From Megalonaias nervosa (lineage: Eukaryota > Mollusca > Bivalvia > Unionida > Unionidae), in the NCBI GenBank assembly GCA_016617855.1, contig JAECUM010017361.1:1-64000 (forward strand): a stretch of 64,000 nt of DNA, in the 5' to 3' direction. The position numbers and the translations under genes were made by a program. The notes below the pieces were generated by a model. It was not told the origin of the DNA, made no database searches, and saw only the letters and a list, made by a program, of their open reading frames with translations. This document shows, piece by piece, positions 8,380-19,164 of the stretch. The stretch's first letter is position 1. Each line of letters opens with the position of its first letter.

Positions 8380-9771
8380 TTACATGTTTTCGACTGGGGC
8401 ATCAATGACTCTCATTCGTTCACCAACACCTTCAAGCAACATTGTTTTATCTGAGAATATAACAGGGATTGCTATGTAATTAGCAATTGCTCCTCTTGCC
8501 ACACTAGCTCGAAAGTGTATATCAACCACAGATTGCCTAACTAAATCCAAATGTTCCAGTGAGAAATAATAGATCGGATACAGCGTTGTAAAATCTAGTT
8601 GTGATATTTGTAGACAAGAATCAATATTTTGATCACGTCCCATGAATGTCATCAAACGATGACATGCACGTGCAACATGATTAATTTCAAAATTTAATAG
8701 TATATCTTCAGATGGTTCTTGATGTCCATTTATTCTCAGTGAAACTTCAGTAACACCAAGTTTGTCAAATATCATTGCACTATGTGTTTGTGAGTTCACT
8801 CGTTCAGTATTTTGGAAATCAACAAATATATGTCGCGGTGCAGAGACACCTTCCTGTGATGCTATCTGCCACGTAAATAAACCATTAATGGTGCTTTGAA
8901 CACTATCTGTAGTCATCGTCAACCATAATAATGTTGATTTACCAACGGATTCCATAAAAGAAAGCAGACGTTGTTCTTCAACGATCGATTGAGTTATTGT
9001 TGGCATCCACAGTGAAAGTTTTGTCAGTATTACTTTACCAGCATCACCAGCAGGTCGCCAGATTGCATCATCGTCGGTAGTCTTTCTTGCAAGTACAACT
9101 GTGTGCTTGGCTCCGAAAATAACCTTTCTGGCATTTTTGCAAAATCCAAAGATATGTGACATTGGAATTGCACATGAAAACCTTCTACTGTCACCTTTGA
9201 AATTGATGGACGTGTTGCGAACTCTAAGTTGAAATTAACATTCATTGATATTACTGCAGGGGTAGTGTCAGTCCCTGCGGCATTTCTTACATTACCCATA
9301 GTTACATTACTGCTTTCTGGATAATCAGTTATATCCTTCATAGACATCATTGACGGACCAGCTGACCTCGAGTAATCATCGCTGTATCTTGCAAGGCCAA
9401 GTATCGTCCTTCTGAATTGATTCAATATTTCTTCCGTCGATAATATACGTAGCACTGTCGAACAACGCCATAATGCCATTATTTACAAAATCAACCTTAA
9501 TATGAGCTCCATATTCAGTATTATCTGTTTTTAAAATTTCACCTTCTACTTGAATAAATGCTTCAGCGGGTAAGAAATATCTACTTGTATCCTGAACTTG
9601 TAATTCGATTCTTCCACGCTAATTTGGCTGTTGTGCGTCATAAGAATAATACTGATAATCACGTATCAATTCATTTTTGAGAATTGATGCGTCCATGTCG
9701 AGTGCTGGATCAGATACACGCTTGAACATTTCATTATATTTGTTATCGTCTAACACGAAGACCGCTTCCTG
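8380..9771 (-). pseudogene. major-capsid-like protein (double jelly-roll type)
   Basis: About 464 codons in at least two frames. N-terminal part: VLDDNKYNEMFKRV, one in-frame TAG near 9617, then RGRIELQVQDTSRYFLP and a conserved FVNNGIMALW. The frame 9479-9030 continues (ILGLARYSDDYSRSAGPSMM). Reading shifts near 9165 to the frame 9162-8380, which holds HIFGFCKNARKVIFGAKHT, KLSLWMPTI, RHIFVDFQNTERVNSQT and LYPIYYFSLEHLD. The order and size agree with the major capsid protein of adintovirus/Maverick-like elements. The position between a core-like gene and the pX/protease genes supports this. The copy at 62.8-63.0 kb keeps CAG where this one has TAG, so the stop is a private mutation. Non-functional as written; the family identification is from memory. 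Confidence 0.65.
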
Positions 9772-9831
9772 CTATTAGACTAGCAGTTATATTTTTTTCT
9801 TTTTCTGATAGGGGTACACCAGCCAACTCTG

Positions 9832-10203
9832 CTAGTTTTGATTCGCAGCTTGATTTATTATTTTACCAACATTTGCAGGCATAACTTCTGTGCTGGGTAA
9901 TTTTACTGCCTGAGGTTTTACTGGTTGAGGTTTTCGTCGTGTTAATCGTGCTAGTCTATCCTTGATTGCCGAGAATGCTTTACCTCCAACATCACCAACA
10001 GCACCAATACCTTTATCACTAACAACATCAATAGCGTTCATTCCCAGTTGCTTTGCAATCGGTATTGCTTTTGGGGCTATCCTTCTAAATAGACCCTGGA
10101 CAACATCACCGAGTCCATCCCCTTAGTACACTTTATATGTAGGTAATCGTGAATTTATCACCCTGACCATGATCGGTCCACGGTGAGTATTATGTATAAT
10201 CAT
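9832..10203 (-). pseudogene. basic core-like virion protein (pVII-like role)
   Basis: Begins MIIHNTHRGPIMVRVINSRL. A TAA interrupts at the position where the copy at 63.2-63.5 kb reads an open GDGLGDVVQGLF context. It continues RRIAPKAIPIAKQLGM, DVVSDKGIGAVGDV and the basic DRLARLTRRKPQPVKPQ. An Arg/Lys-rich protein of about 120 residues next to the capsid gene fits a DNA-condensing core protein of adintovirus-like elements. The function is inferred from composition and position only. One in-frame stop makes this copy broken. The two copies together define the family well, including the shared end EVMPANVxKIIN. Confidence 0.55.
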
Positions 10204-10237
10204 CTTATTTTATTGTCACTGATCTAACTGTATACCC

Positions 10238-11264
10238 TTAATCACTGTGGTAATCATCGACGATTTCATCGATGAGAGCTCGATAAACATTAATATCCAG
10301 GATACCACCTGCAAATAATCGTTGACAAATAGCAGCTGTTTCGTTAATTATTTCTGGGGAATTATTACCAGCTCGTTTTCTTCCAATGAGGATTTCTAAT
10401 CGTTCAACATCGGCAAGGACGTTATCGGGACATTGAGTGAAAAGGCCACTTCCCCAGGCACCTGTACCAATGCCACTTCCAGTTGCACCAGGGGCGTCAT
10501 GCCATTCTTCTTTTTCCTCACTAGTTTTTTGGACTGGCTGTCGTTTGTCGTCGTTGTGGTTGTTGTTGTTGTTGCTGTAACAATGAAAAATACTTATCTA
10601 TTCCATTAATGAATGTAATATATCTTACATCACTACTTCGAGCCTGATCAACTCCGTAGTATATACGAAATATCCATTTGTACCAGACTTCACGACTTAC
10701 AGCATCATCAGCGTACTCAGGTTTCAAAACTTTTTTTCCTTTCATCAAAACTCACGGCAGCATATAAAGGTAATTCATTTCTGTCAAGTGTTTTGATGTA
10801 CGCTATACTATTTTCGGTAAATTTATCACCAAGGTCAGTTCTCTCCCTTGCTTGTTCTGGTTCTGGTTCTGGTATACGATCCCTTATATCACCTATTTCA
10901 GCACGAGCTTGGTCAATACCTTCAAGTATTTCTCGCATTGGTTGAGCAGCAGCTATTTCACCTGGAAGTTCTCGTAGAATCTTTTTGCTTTCTTAGTTCT
11001 TTCCGCTATTTTTCCAGTTGCTCCAGCGGTTTGCTCTAATGTGGGAAGAAGACCTTAGGTAGCCTCTGTAACTCTTTCGGTAGCCTTCGTAACTCTTTCG
11101 GTAGTCTTCGTAACAGGTTTAAATAAATGTTCTGAACCTTCTATAAACTCCACCTGAGACTCCTGACGCGCTTGTAGTTGTTGCTTGACAGAATCATGGA
11201 CAGGGAGGTATTTCTTAATTGCCTCTAGTCGCTGTCGAGCTAGTTTAGCTGTGTGAGATTCCAT
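10238..11264 (-). pseudogene. minor structural gene at head of capsid block
   Basis: Starts MESHTAKLARQRLEAIKKYL and reads helical, charged sequence to a stop near 11055. Coding-like sequence continues through frame changes: GLLPTLEQTAGATGKIAE, then REILEGIDQARAEIGDIRDR and TLDRNELPLYAAVSF. The frame at 10748 holds VWYKWIFRIYYGVDQ, YITFINGIDKYFSLL and a short poly-Gln. The end is ADVERLEILIGRKRAGN followed by INETAAICQRLF, closing at a TAA at 10238. The RLEILxGxKRAGNNxPE motif is, as I recall, a recurrent feature of a Maverick/adintovirus structural gene in animals. The protein was about 340 residues with at least three frameshifts and a stop. The same end is preserved at 63562-64000. Function unknown; probably a virion component. 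Confidence 0.55.
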
Positions 11265-11300
11265 TACTGATATAATAATGATTTAATTAAGCAACACCGG

Positions 11301-11549
11301 AGCAGCAGGGAGGGCGACGACATCGAATGAGTGAGTGGCTACATAAACAAAACACGCCATAACAACGAAAACATAAATGTCAAACAATAAAGTAACAAAA
11401 ATAAGCTAACCTGATCGGAAAAGTTTCGGGTCGGTTAGAGATTTCGGTTTTGACGTTATTGACGTTTGTATTTTCGTTTTTATAGGAAACTTTAGTTTTC
11501 AGCGTAATCTCTAACTGAAAAAGTTGTAGGATCCGCCCTCCCTGCTGCT
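11301..11549. repeat. 249-bp segment bounded by a perfect 16-bp inverted repeat
   Basis: AGCAGCAGGGAGGGCG at 11301-11316 is matched exactly by its reverse complement at 11534-11549. It lies 37 bp outside the first gene of the capsid block. No clear target duplication is visible. It may be a MITE-like element or part of the terminal structure of the virus-like element. Confidence 0.6.
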
Positions 11550-11940
11550 AGAACATTCAAGATTATTGTAAATCATTTGTAACGTTCTATAGTTTTTAAT
11601 TTGTGATAAGACATTTAGGACTATTTGGAATTTAATTTACAATATTTTAAGTGTCACTTGAGTTTTCACTTTGTATTGTAGGGAAATGAATTGCTTGTTT
11701 AATTTGCTTAAAATGTCTTTTTCATTGTCTTTTTGCTACATATTTTTGATCTAGAGTTGTGACAATGTATATTTTCACCATCACCACACCAGATTCGGGC
11801 AATAGAATGTAGAATACATACAAGCAGTATAGGAAGATCCAAAGCAGAAAATAAGGTCAAACACTTATCCAATATTATCCAGTCACTGTAACCAACAACA
11901 GACAGCAAATGTGCCATAGTCTACAACGTGACTACTTTAA

Positions 11941-12035
11941 GTGAATTACTACAAGCGAAGAGAAACAGCAAATGAATTACCACAAGCGAAGAGAAACAGC
12001 AAATGAATTACCACAAGCGAGGAGACACAGCAAAC
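11941..12035. repeat. about 31-bp tandem repeat, three copies
   Basis: The unit CAAGCGAAGAGAAACAGCAA plus ATGAATTACCA recurs three times with few changes. No gene is seen from 11550 to 12730. Confidence 0.7.
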
Positions 12036-12734
12036 GTGACGTCAAGAAGGAACACTCTTTGTCACTCAGCGAGAAAATGGCCGAGTGAACACTAAGTTAA
12101 CCATGTTTACACAAAATAATTAACTGTACAACGCAATTCTGCTCAACAGTTCTCAGAGTGATGGTGACAACATTTCACGTATTTAACATGAAGTAACCAT
12201 ATTGGGGGTCTGGAGATAACGATCGTGTCTTTAAAAGTTTGGACTTGGGGTAACGTGTGATCAAATCTTGTTGTGTCTGAAAATAAAGATCTTGACCGTC
12301 AAAATCCTAAATGTTTTTATTTCAAGCATCAAACGAGATAAAATCTAAAATTTTCAGAAAAGATGTGCCTACTGATTACATGATTTTTAACAGCGAGGTG
12401 AGTAGCTACAGCCATGACAGTAACGTAGTTATAACAGCACCGTAGGAAGAGGAATGAATAGCATACTTGGTGTAGGTAAATGTTGTACAAATTTGTACTC
12501 GGCTAAATTTAGAGCGTATCCAGAAGATATCTTAAGCTTTACACCGTCAATTTACAATGACACAGCAGAAAGGAGATATTAATGGAAAAAAATTATTAGA
12601 ATTTAAACAAGACGATGATGGCCCGGTATATCAAGCAGTTGTAGCAGTCAATGATAGAAATAGTGGAGCTTACTGAAACCATTCGTACTACAAAAAGACA
12701 AAAAAAAGAAAATGAGAATATTTGCAAATTGTTT

Positions 12735-13400
12735 AAATAAAACGATATGTTTAAGACGGGCATCCCGCTCGACTATTGATAACACCTCAAGGCAATGTAT
12801 CAGGTACAATATAATATGGACGGCCATCCTGTTCAACTATTGATAAAACCTCAAGGCAATTTATCGGGTACAATGTATTATTGACGGCCATTCTGCTCGT
12901 CTATTGAAAACACCTCAAGGCAATGAATCAGGTACAATGTATTATAGACGGCCATCAAGCTCGAGACCGCCCTGGTGGCCTAATTGATTAGAGCGTCCGC
13001 CTCGGATGCGGGAGGTCGCAGGTTCGAACCCCGGTCGAGTCATACCAAAGACTTGTAAAAATGGTATTAGCTACCTCGCTTGGCGCTCAGCATTAAGAGG
13101 TTATTGTTAGGACTGGTTGGCCTAGTGTCAGGATAATGTGACTGGGTTTAACATGATGCTACACATCTGCGGCATGATGCCTCAGCTCTAGACATTACTA
13201 TAAATTGCCACACTGCAGACATCGTTGCGATATGACTGAAATTTTTTTTAAAGCTCCGTTAAAACGTCAAATCACACACACACACACACACACACATACA
13301 CAATCATGCTCGACCATTGATAACATCTCAAGGCAATGCAACAGGTACAATATATTATAACGGCCACCCTGCTCAACTATTGATAACACCTCAAGGCTAT
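12735..13400. repeat. about 63-bp tandem array interrupted by a SINE
   Basis: Units contain GATAACACCTCAAGGCAATG, GGTACAATATA and GGACGGCCATCC. Three to four units lie left of the SINE and about two to its right. Confidence 0.7.
12965..13302 (+). mobile_element. tRNA-derived SINE with (CA)n tail, copy 2
   Basis: Same family as 4733-5084: A box TGGCCTAATTGATTAGAGCG, B box GGTTCGAACCCC, the shared body and a CA tail. The near-perfect duplications ATCAAGCTCGA (12954-12964) and ATCATGCTCGA (13303-13313) show it jumped into the 63-bp array. Confidence 0.88.
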
Positions 13401-13464
13401 GTATCATTTGGATGTTTTCATAACTTTTTAAATGAACGACACAAATAGTATTTCGAAACATCAT

Positions 13465-14890
13465 TACTAAAATCCTGTAAGATCAGTTGTTTCTACAAAT
13501 ACTAATATTTAGTGGGATGAACTTAAAGAAATTGGTGAAAATAAGATACATTGAATTGACAAGACACTGGATCACTGAACAGCATGCCCACACAATAAAT
13601 AAATACTCAATTTTATTTGTTGGTCATGCGGATGACCATCGACAGGAAAATATTGCGGACAGACATATGAATATTATACCAATGAATTTAAACACAATTT
13701 AACAGTGATATATATTTTTCGATAAACTCCTGGATTAAAAAAAAATAAAAAATTTGGAAATGATACACGCGGTGCTTTAAGATAAATATTTACAGAGAAA
13801 GTCTGAAAAGACACAGTTTGACGAAGGAAAACAGTATCCAACATTAAAGTTAAGTGTTTGTTGGAGATGGAAAACGTTGAATACTTTAACTTTCTAAGAT
13901 AGAGCCATGCATACGTAAAGGAAAGGTTTAACTAAACTCTAGTTTGTAGTCAAATTTAAATGAGAAAATGGGCTGAATATTTTACCAGAATTAATTGAGA
14001 GATGCGGCAACACTCATCACAGATCAACAGACATGACTCCGGTAGAAACAAGCAATGGAATTCAGGTCCAGAGTTATGGATAAATACATTTATGGCAACT
14101 GATATATTTGAAAACCACATATTTAAAATAGGTTATACAGTTAAAATCTGAAACATAAGAAAATATTTTCAAAGGGACACATTCCTAACTCTACCGAGGA
14201 AATAGTTATAACCAGGAAAGTGACTTATGGTGGTCCGTTTGTTTTGGAACTGAAGACATTTAACGGTTGGAGATATAGGTCATGTCTTAATAACAAGAGT
14301 TATCCCCATGCAACCAATAAGACGATGTATACAAAGTTGAAACTATTTTGAAGACTAGAAGAAAGAAAAGGAAAATGTATGTACTTCTGAAAAGGTGTGC
14401 ATATGGTGATTCATTTAACATGTAACTATCTTGATGTTAAAGCCATTTATAGGAGGACGGAAGGGAAATATAGGACATCTTACACGACAAATAGTGATCT
14501 CTGAATGACGAACTGAATGACATATACCAAATGAAATATTTCGAGGCCAAATAAATGAATATGAAAAGTATATATTAGTATAATTGAAGGGATAATGTCA
14601 TACATTCGTAGTATTAACAGTTCCGTTTCCAAATGCACGATTATTTATCCATTCAGTGTCTCGAGATTATTCCACATTGAATGTTATGGCACGAAATAAT
14701 GACTCATCATCGCGACAGCATCATGGAATACTTCCTTTGTATGCATCCCTAGTACTGTCCGCCATGTGTGGATTGTTTATTGTTTGCATTCTATATAAAT
14801 TATCCCCACACTGCTTTCAACTCCGTTTATATTTGACATGGATATGTATTATGTTGTATATACCATGTACAAGTATTAAAACTTGATCTG
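13465..14890. other. no gene recognised
   Basis: Low-GC sequence with only short frames. Nothing resembles a domain, RNA or mobile element that I can name. Confidence 0.5.
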
Positions 14891-14894
14891 ATAC

Positions 14895-15250
14895 ATTATG
14901 TTGTGATAAGCATCAAAGACTTTGCACGAAGGCATTGATTAATGTTGTGGTAAGTATCGAAGAGATATTTCGAAGGCATCCTTTATGTTGTGATGAGTAT
15001 GAAAACATTCTTTCGATTGCATCCTTTATGTTTTGATAAGTATCGAGAATTCATTCAATGGCATGCATTATGTTGTGATACGTATCGAGGAATTCATTCG
15101 ATGCATTATGTTGTGATAAATATCGATAATTCATTCGATGGCATGCATTATGTTGTGATAAATATCGAGGAATTCATTCGATGCATTATGTTGTGATAAA
15201 TATCTAGGAATTAATCTGATGACATCGATTATGGTGTGATTAGTATCAAG
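14895..15250. repeat. tandem array, period about 43 bp
   Basis: The unit contains GGCATGCATTATGTTGTGAT and AAGTATCGAGGAATTCATTCG, repeated about eight times imperfectly. The open frame across it is a product of the repeat. Confidence 0.75.
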
Positions 15251-15356
15251 GAAGTTATATGATGGTGAAGAGCATCCGTTCCTTAGGTCAGCAACAACAA
15301 CTGGAAAGACGATTGCATGTGGATGTTACCATGCCCTATTTTGTTTCCATCTTGAA

Positions 15357-15470
<114 letters not shown>

Positions 15471-15499
15471 TACTTATGTATATTTTATTTGCATCGTCA

Positions 15500-16330
15500 G
15501 TTTTATTTAAAATTGATTATATGATATGGATAATTGTATTTTGTACCTTACTTGACCTTGTCCAAAATCAAGCTAACTGTGTTCCTGACTAAAGACTCTG
15601 ATCTTGTTTTTATCTTTTGTAAACAAATAATACATAGCTAATATTTTTTTTCCATGTGTGTGGGTTAAATATAAGGATCATTATCAATAGTAGTAAATAT
15701 TTATTTGGATCTTGGCCATGATTATTGGGCAACCCCATAAAAATAGATAGCCTTTATGATGTTTACAACATTCTCTATTATAAGTTTAGTAACAAAATAT
15801 TCTAGAATGGACGTTTCCATTAAGTAATAGTTTATTTTAGAAAATGCTAATTGTGATCTAGGTCAGGTAGAGGGCTTTATAATCTTGTTTATTTAGAAAT
15901 TTCTCTTTAGTGCTGTAAGATCTTGAAGCAGAATCAGTCTTATTGTTGTTTCAGTATTTGATTTCGGTTGGAATTAATTATTCAAATTATTATTCTCTGA
16001 AATTGCAAAGTGCTCAATAATATTCCTGGACAGAGACATTAACTTGGAATGATAATTAATTAAAAAAGGACTTCTTGGATTATTTTATTGTGATTCCTCA
16101 AAAGACTGTTAGAACATCATTACACTACAGGCCAATAGTACCAATATATATTCGAGACTAAGTGGCACTATAGGGTAGTAAACACCTTTAGCGTTAGATT
16201 TTATTTGAAATGCCACTAAAGTATATTCCAATTTTATTCATTAGGACTGCGATACAACTCTTTGTACTATTTTCGGATTTCATTAGCATTTCAGTAAGTT
16301 TAAAAAAAATTAAAATATGTTACTTTGCTT
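15500..16330 (+). other. possible decayed member of the TGTTACG LTR family; otherwise no gene
   Basis: Phrases such as CAAAGTGCTCAATAATATTC, TGGACAGAGACATTAACTTG and CATTAGGACT occur in the same order as in the LTR at 2475-3346 (ACAAAGATTCTTGGACAAAGACATTC and CATTTAGGACTTTT). The ends are not recognisable. The call is weak. Confidence 0.25.
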
Positions 16331-16347
16331 AAGACCATATAGCAGTG

Positions 16348-16350
<3 letters not shown>

Positions 16351-16416
<66 letters not shown>
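16351..16416. repeat. (TA)n microsatellite
   Basis: Uninterrupted TA tract of about 66 bp. Confidence 0.95.
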
Positions 16417-16420
<4 letters not shown>

Positions 16421-18470
16421 AACAGTCAGAGCAGTGTTGACATTGGACGCGGTCTGACGTAGGATCGCAATGGAATTAATGTGCTCAGTCCAAAAATCAC
16501 ATTTTGTCCGTCTTTTGTTCAAACACAGCTGGAGCTGATGTCACTGATTATTGTTTGAATTTCTTTACTATGCAGAACGCGTTGTTTTATGTTATTGTGC
16601 TAATTAGTGGAAATTTGATGAACTATTTCAAACAGCATTTCGATTCTTTGCATCATCGGTAGGTTCCACTCTCATTCTATTCACTTGTCGGTTTCATTAT
16701 TTCTTACCTCATAAATTGTGCGAATGACATTAAGAGTACATACGTTAACCAAGGACAAGGAGAGGACAACTTAATGATGTCTTAATTTCGTATTCAAAAT
16801 GTTTATTTCTGTGTTGTTTGAAAACCTGACTTGGTTCCCGCCAAAACTTACATCGAGACTGACAAGCATCGATTGGCTTGCTAACGTCATGCGATGTTAA
16901 CTGGAACCAATAAATATGGAGTATAATCGAAGGTAACTGCTAAAGCGTCAATACATTAATATCGTTTTAAGTAGAAACGAATTTCGGCACTATATTTAAA
17001 AAGTCCATCAGAAATCGTACATTATTATTAAATAACCAATATTTAACTTTGTTAAACCTATACAAATTTAAAAAATAAATCTTATTATGGTTCACAAGTA
17101 ATTTTAAGTAGATTTCATACATTACTGTCTTTGGGTTAGACTTTCTTATGTGCATTATACACTAATTATTTATAAAACCGCTGCTATCTCCCACCACATT
17201 GTCCAAATACACTAGTAATGATAAACGTTACACTGATAGATGATGCTAAGATGTAAGAAAGTCAACCAATAAATTAGGCAGACATTGTGTATAGAAGTAA
17301 TCCAGTTTTGTTCAGTAAAGAACTGCATATTATAGTATTGACATTTATATAAACAATTGTGGGTTTCTTTAGAAGCTCTTAGCGTTGTACAAAAACACTA
17401 TGTTATATTCAAATGTCATATTATATCTTACCTTTATTAATTTATTCTTTTTCTTTTTTAAATCCTGAACTCAGAGTGATAAATCGGTCAACGATTATGA
17501 ACCAGCTTAAGACGTTATGCAATTAAAAATAAAAAGATGCACACCACTCCGCCGGAGACTATTTGCCAAATGTCCACTTTTCCACATGGGAGGAAGAAAG
17601 CACACTACACATGAAACAGTTTCAAGAAGCATGCAAACTTGCAGATTTTGATAGATAATTTGATAGAATGTGCCATATATTAAAAGTGTGGTGAAATAGA
17701 AAATGAAGTAGCTCAAACAAGTACGACATGTGAATTTGTGTTCATCAAGAAATTAGAGGGAGTAAGAAAATATATCTCAAACCGTCATAGATAAATAAAT
17801 TATGCTACAAAGAAACAACATGAAAGGGCGAGTAATACTAAATGTCGTTATTAAAACTGTGAAAAAGAGACAACACCATGACGCAAGTTGCAGCATTATG
17901 TCAGAAGAGTTGAAGAACAGATGCGATACAAAACACTTCAAACAATTCTAATTGATTCTGAACGGGATAAAATATGAGAAATATGACTTCAGCTTTGCTG
18001 TAATCATGAAAACATTTAAACCTCTTTTAATTTTTTTTTCAGGGATGAGATACCAATTACACCATTATTGTTTTTTCTTCCTGGACATAAATTTTACAAC
18101 GTACAACTTTAAGGCACCCAGAAATCCTATGGTTACAAAAACGTATTATATAATTGACCAAATAGAGTTGATATGCAGGCGTGTTTACACTACATGGATG
18201 AAATAAATAATAAATCCAGTACACTTCTCTCTCTGTGTAGATATTCGGAGTTTGAAGATAAGATTTTTAAATAATTTTTTCTAGACAATTAGTACTCTTG
18301 GAATGGTACACACATTAAAAAATGTACGTGTGCGAAGCAAAATAGTTTGTAAATGTTACAAATGCAATAGGAGAAAATTGAAAGTCGAAATGGAAAAAAG
18401 AAGTACAAAATACAAGTGATGTAAAAGTGTGCAATAGATGATATTAAAATGTTATTACAGTAGGAGAAAT

Positions 18471-18473
<3 letters not shown>
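16417..18473. other. no gene recognised
   Basis: Low-GC sequence with short frames on both strands (for example 17507-17716 and 17952-18206) that lack any motif I can name. Confidence 0.45.

Positions 18474-18518
<45 letters not shown>
18474..18518. repeat. (GA)n microsatellite
   Basis: Uninterrupted AG tract of about 45 bp. Confidence 0.95.
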
Positions 18519-18523
<5 letters not shown>

Positions 18524-19164
18524 TGAAATTTAAATTGACTATGATGTTTTCTATTATTCTGATTAATCCATTTGTTAGATTTTTTTTTCATTTAATCCAA
18601 TGTGACCAAAACTCTTTTACATTCTGCCTGCTAACGCGTTAGGCGCTAGTATCGATTTGATGCTGCCTTTCATTGAAATTTGACCTGCTTTGAACTGCTT
18701 TTTTCTTGCTATACGAATCACAAGGTACACAATGGAGTATTTCTCTTTGACCCTATAGTTTCATCTCTCCATTAGGTATTGTACTCCATGAATGATCTGT
18801 CCTACTATAATTTGAACTCGTCAATAAGTGAGATATTTGTTAGCCAGCTTGTGTTGATTCAGCAAGAAATCTCCTATGTCGACATTGAGATTGAAATCGA
18901 CCCGCCCCAGAGCGAGGCTGAGGGCTGAATCGGTAGCAGGAATCGGTTACAGGACCCAGGTTGCAGTGTATGATGCACAGCAGACAACGAGGTTTAATAC
19001 AAATATATAACTCAACTCCATTAGCAAGATCATTACGGCCAGTGCAGTCAATGAACAGTCTCCTTGTCGACTACTACAAAGCTCCACTCACACGAGTGCA
19101 CTGTTCGAATTCTTGCGATTACAGTAGGCCAAGCAGTGCTTTGAAGATCTAACTCCACTCCCTC

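Noticed and set aside
11941..13400. CRISPR-like array impression from short repeats
   Set aside because: Units are contiguous tandem repeats without unique spacers, in eukaryotic DNA.
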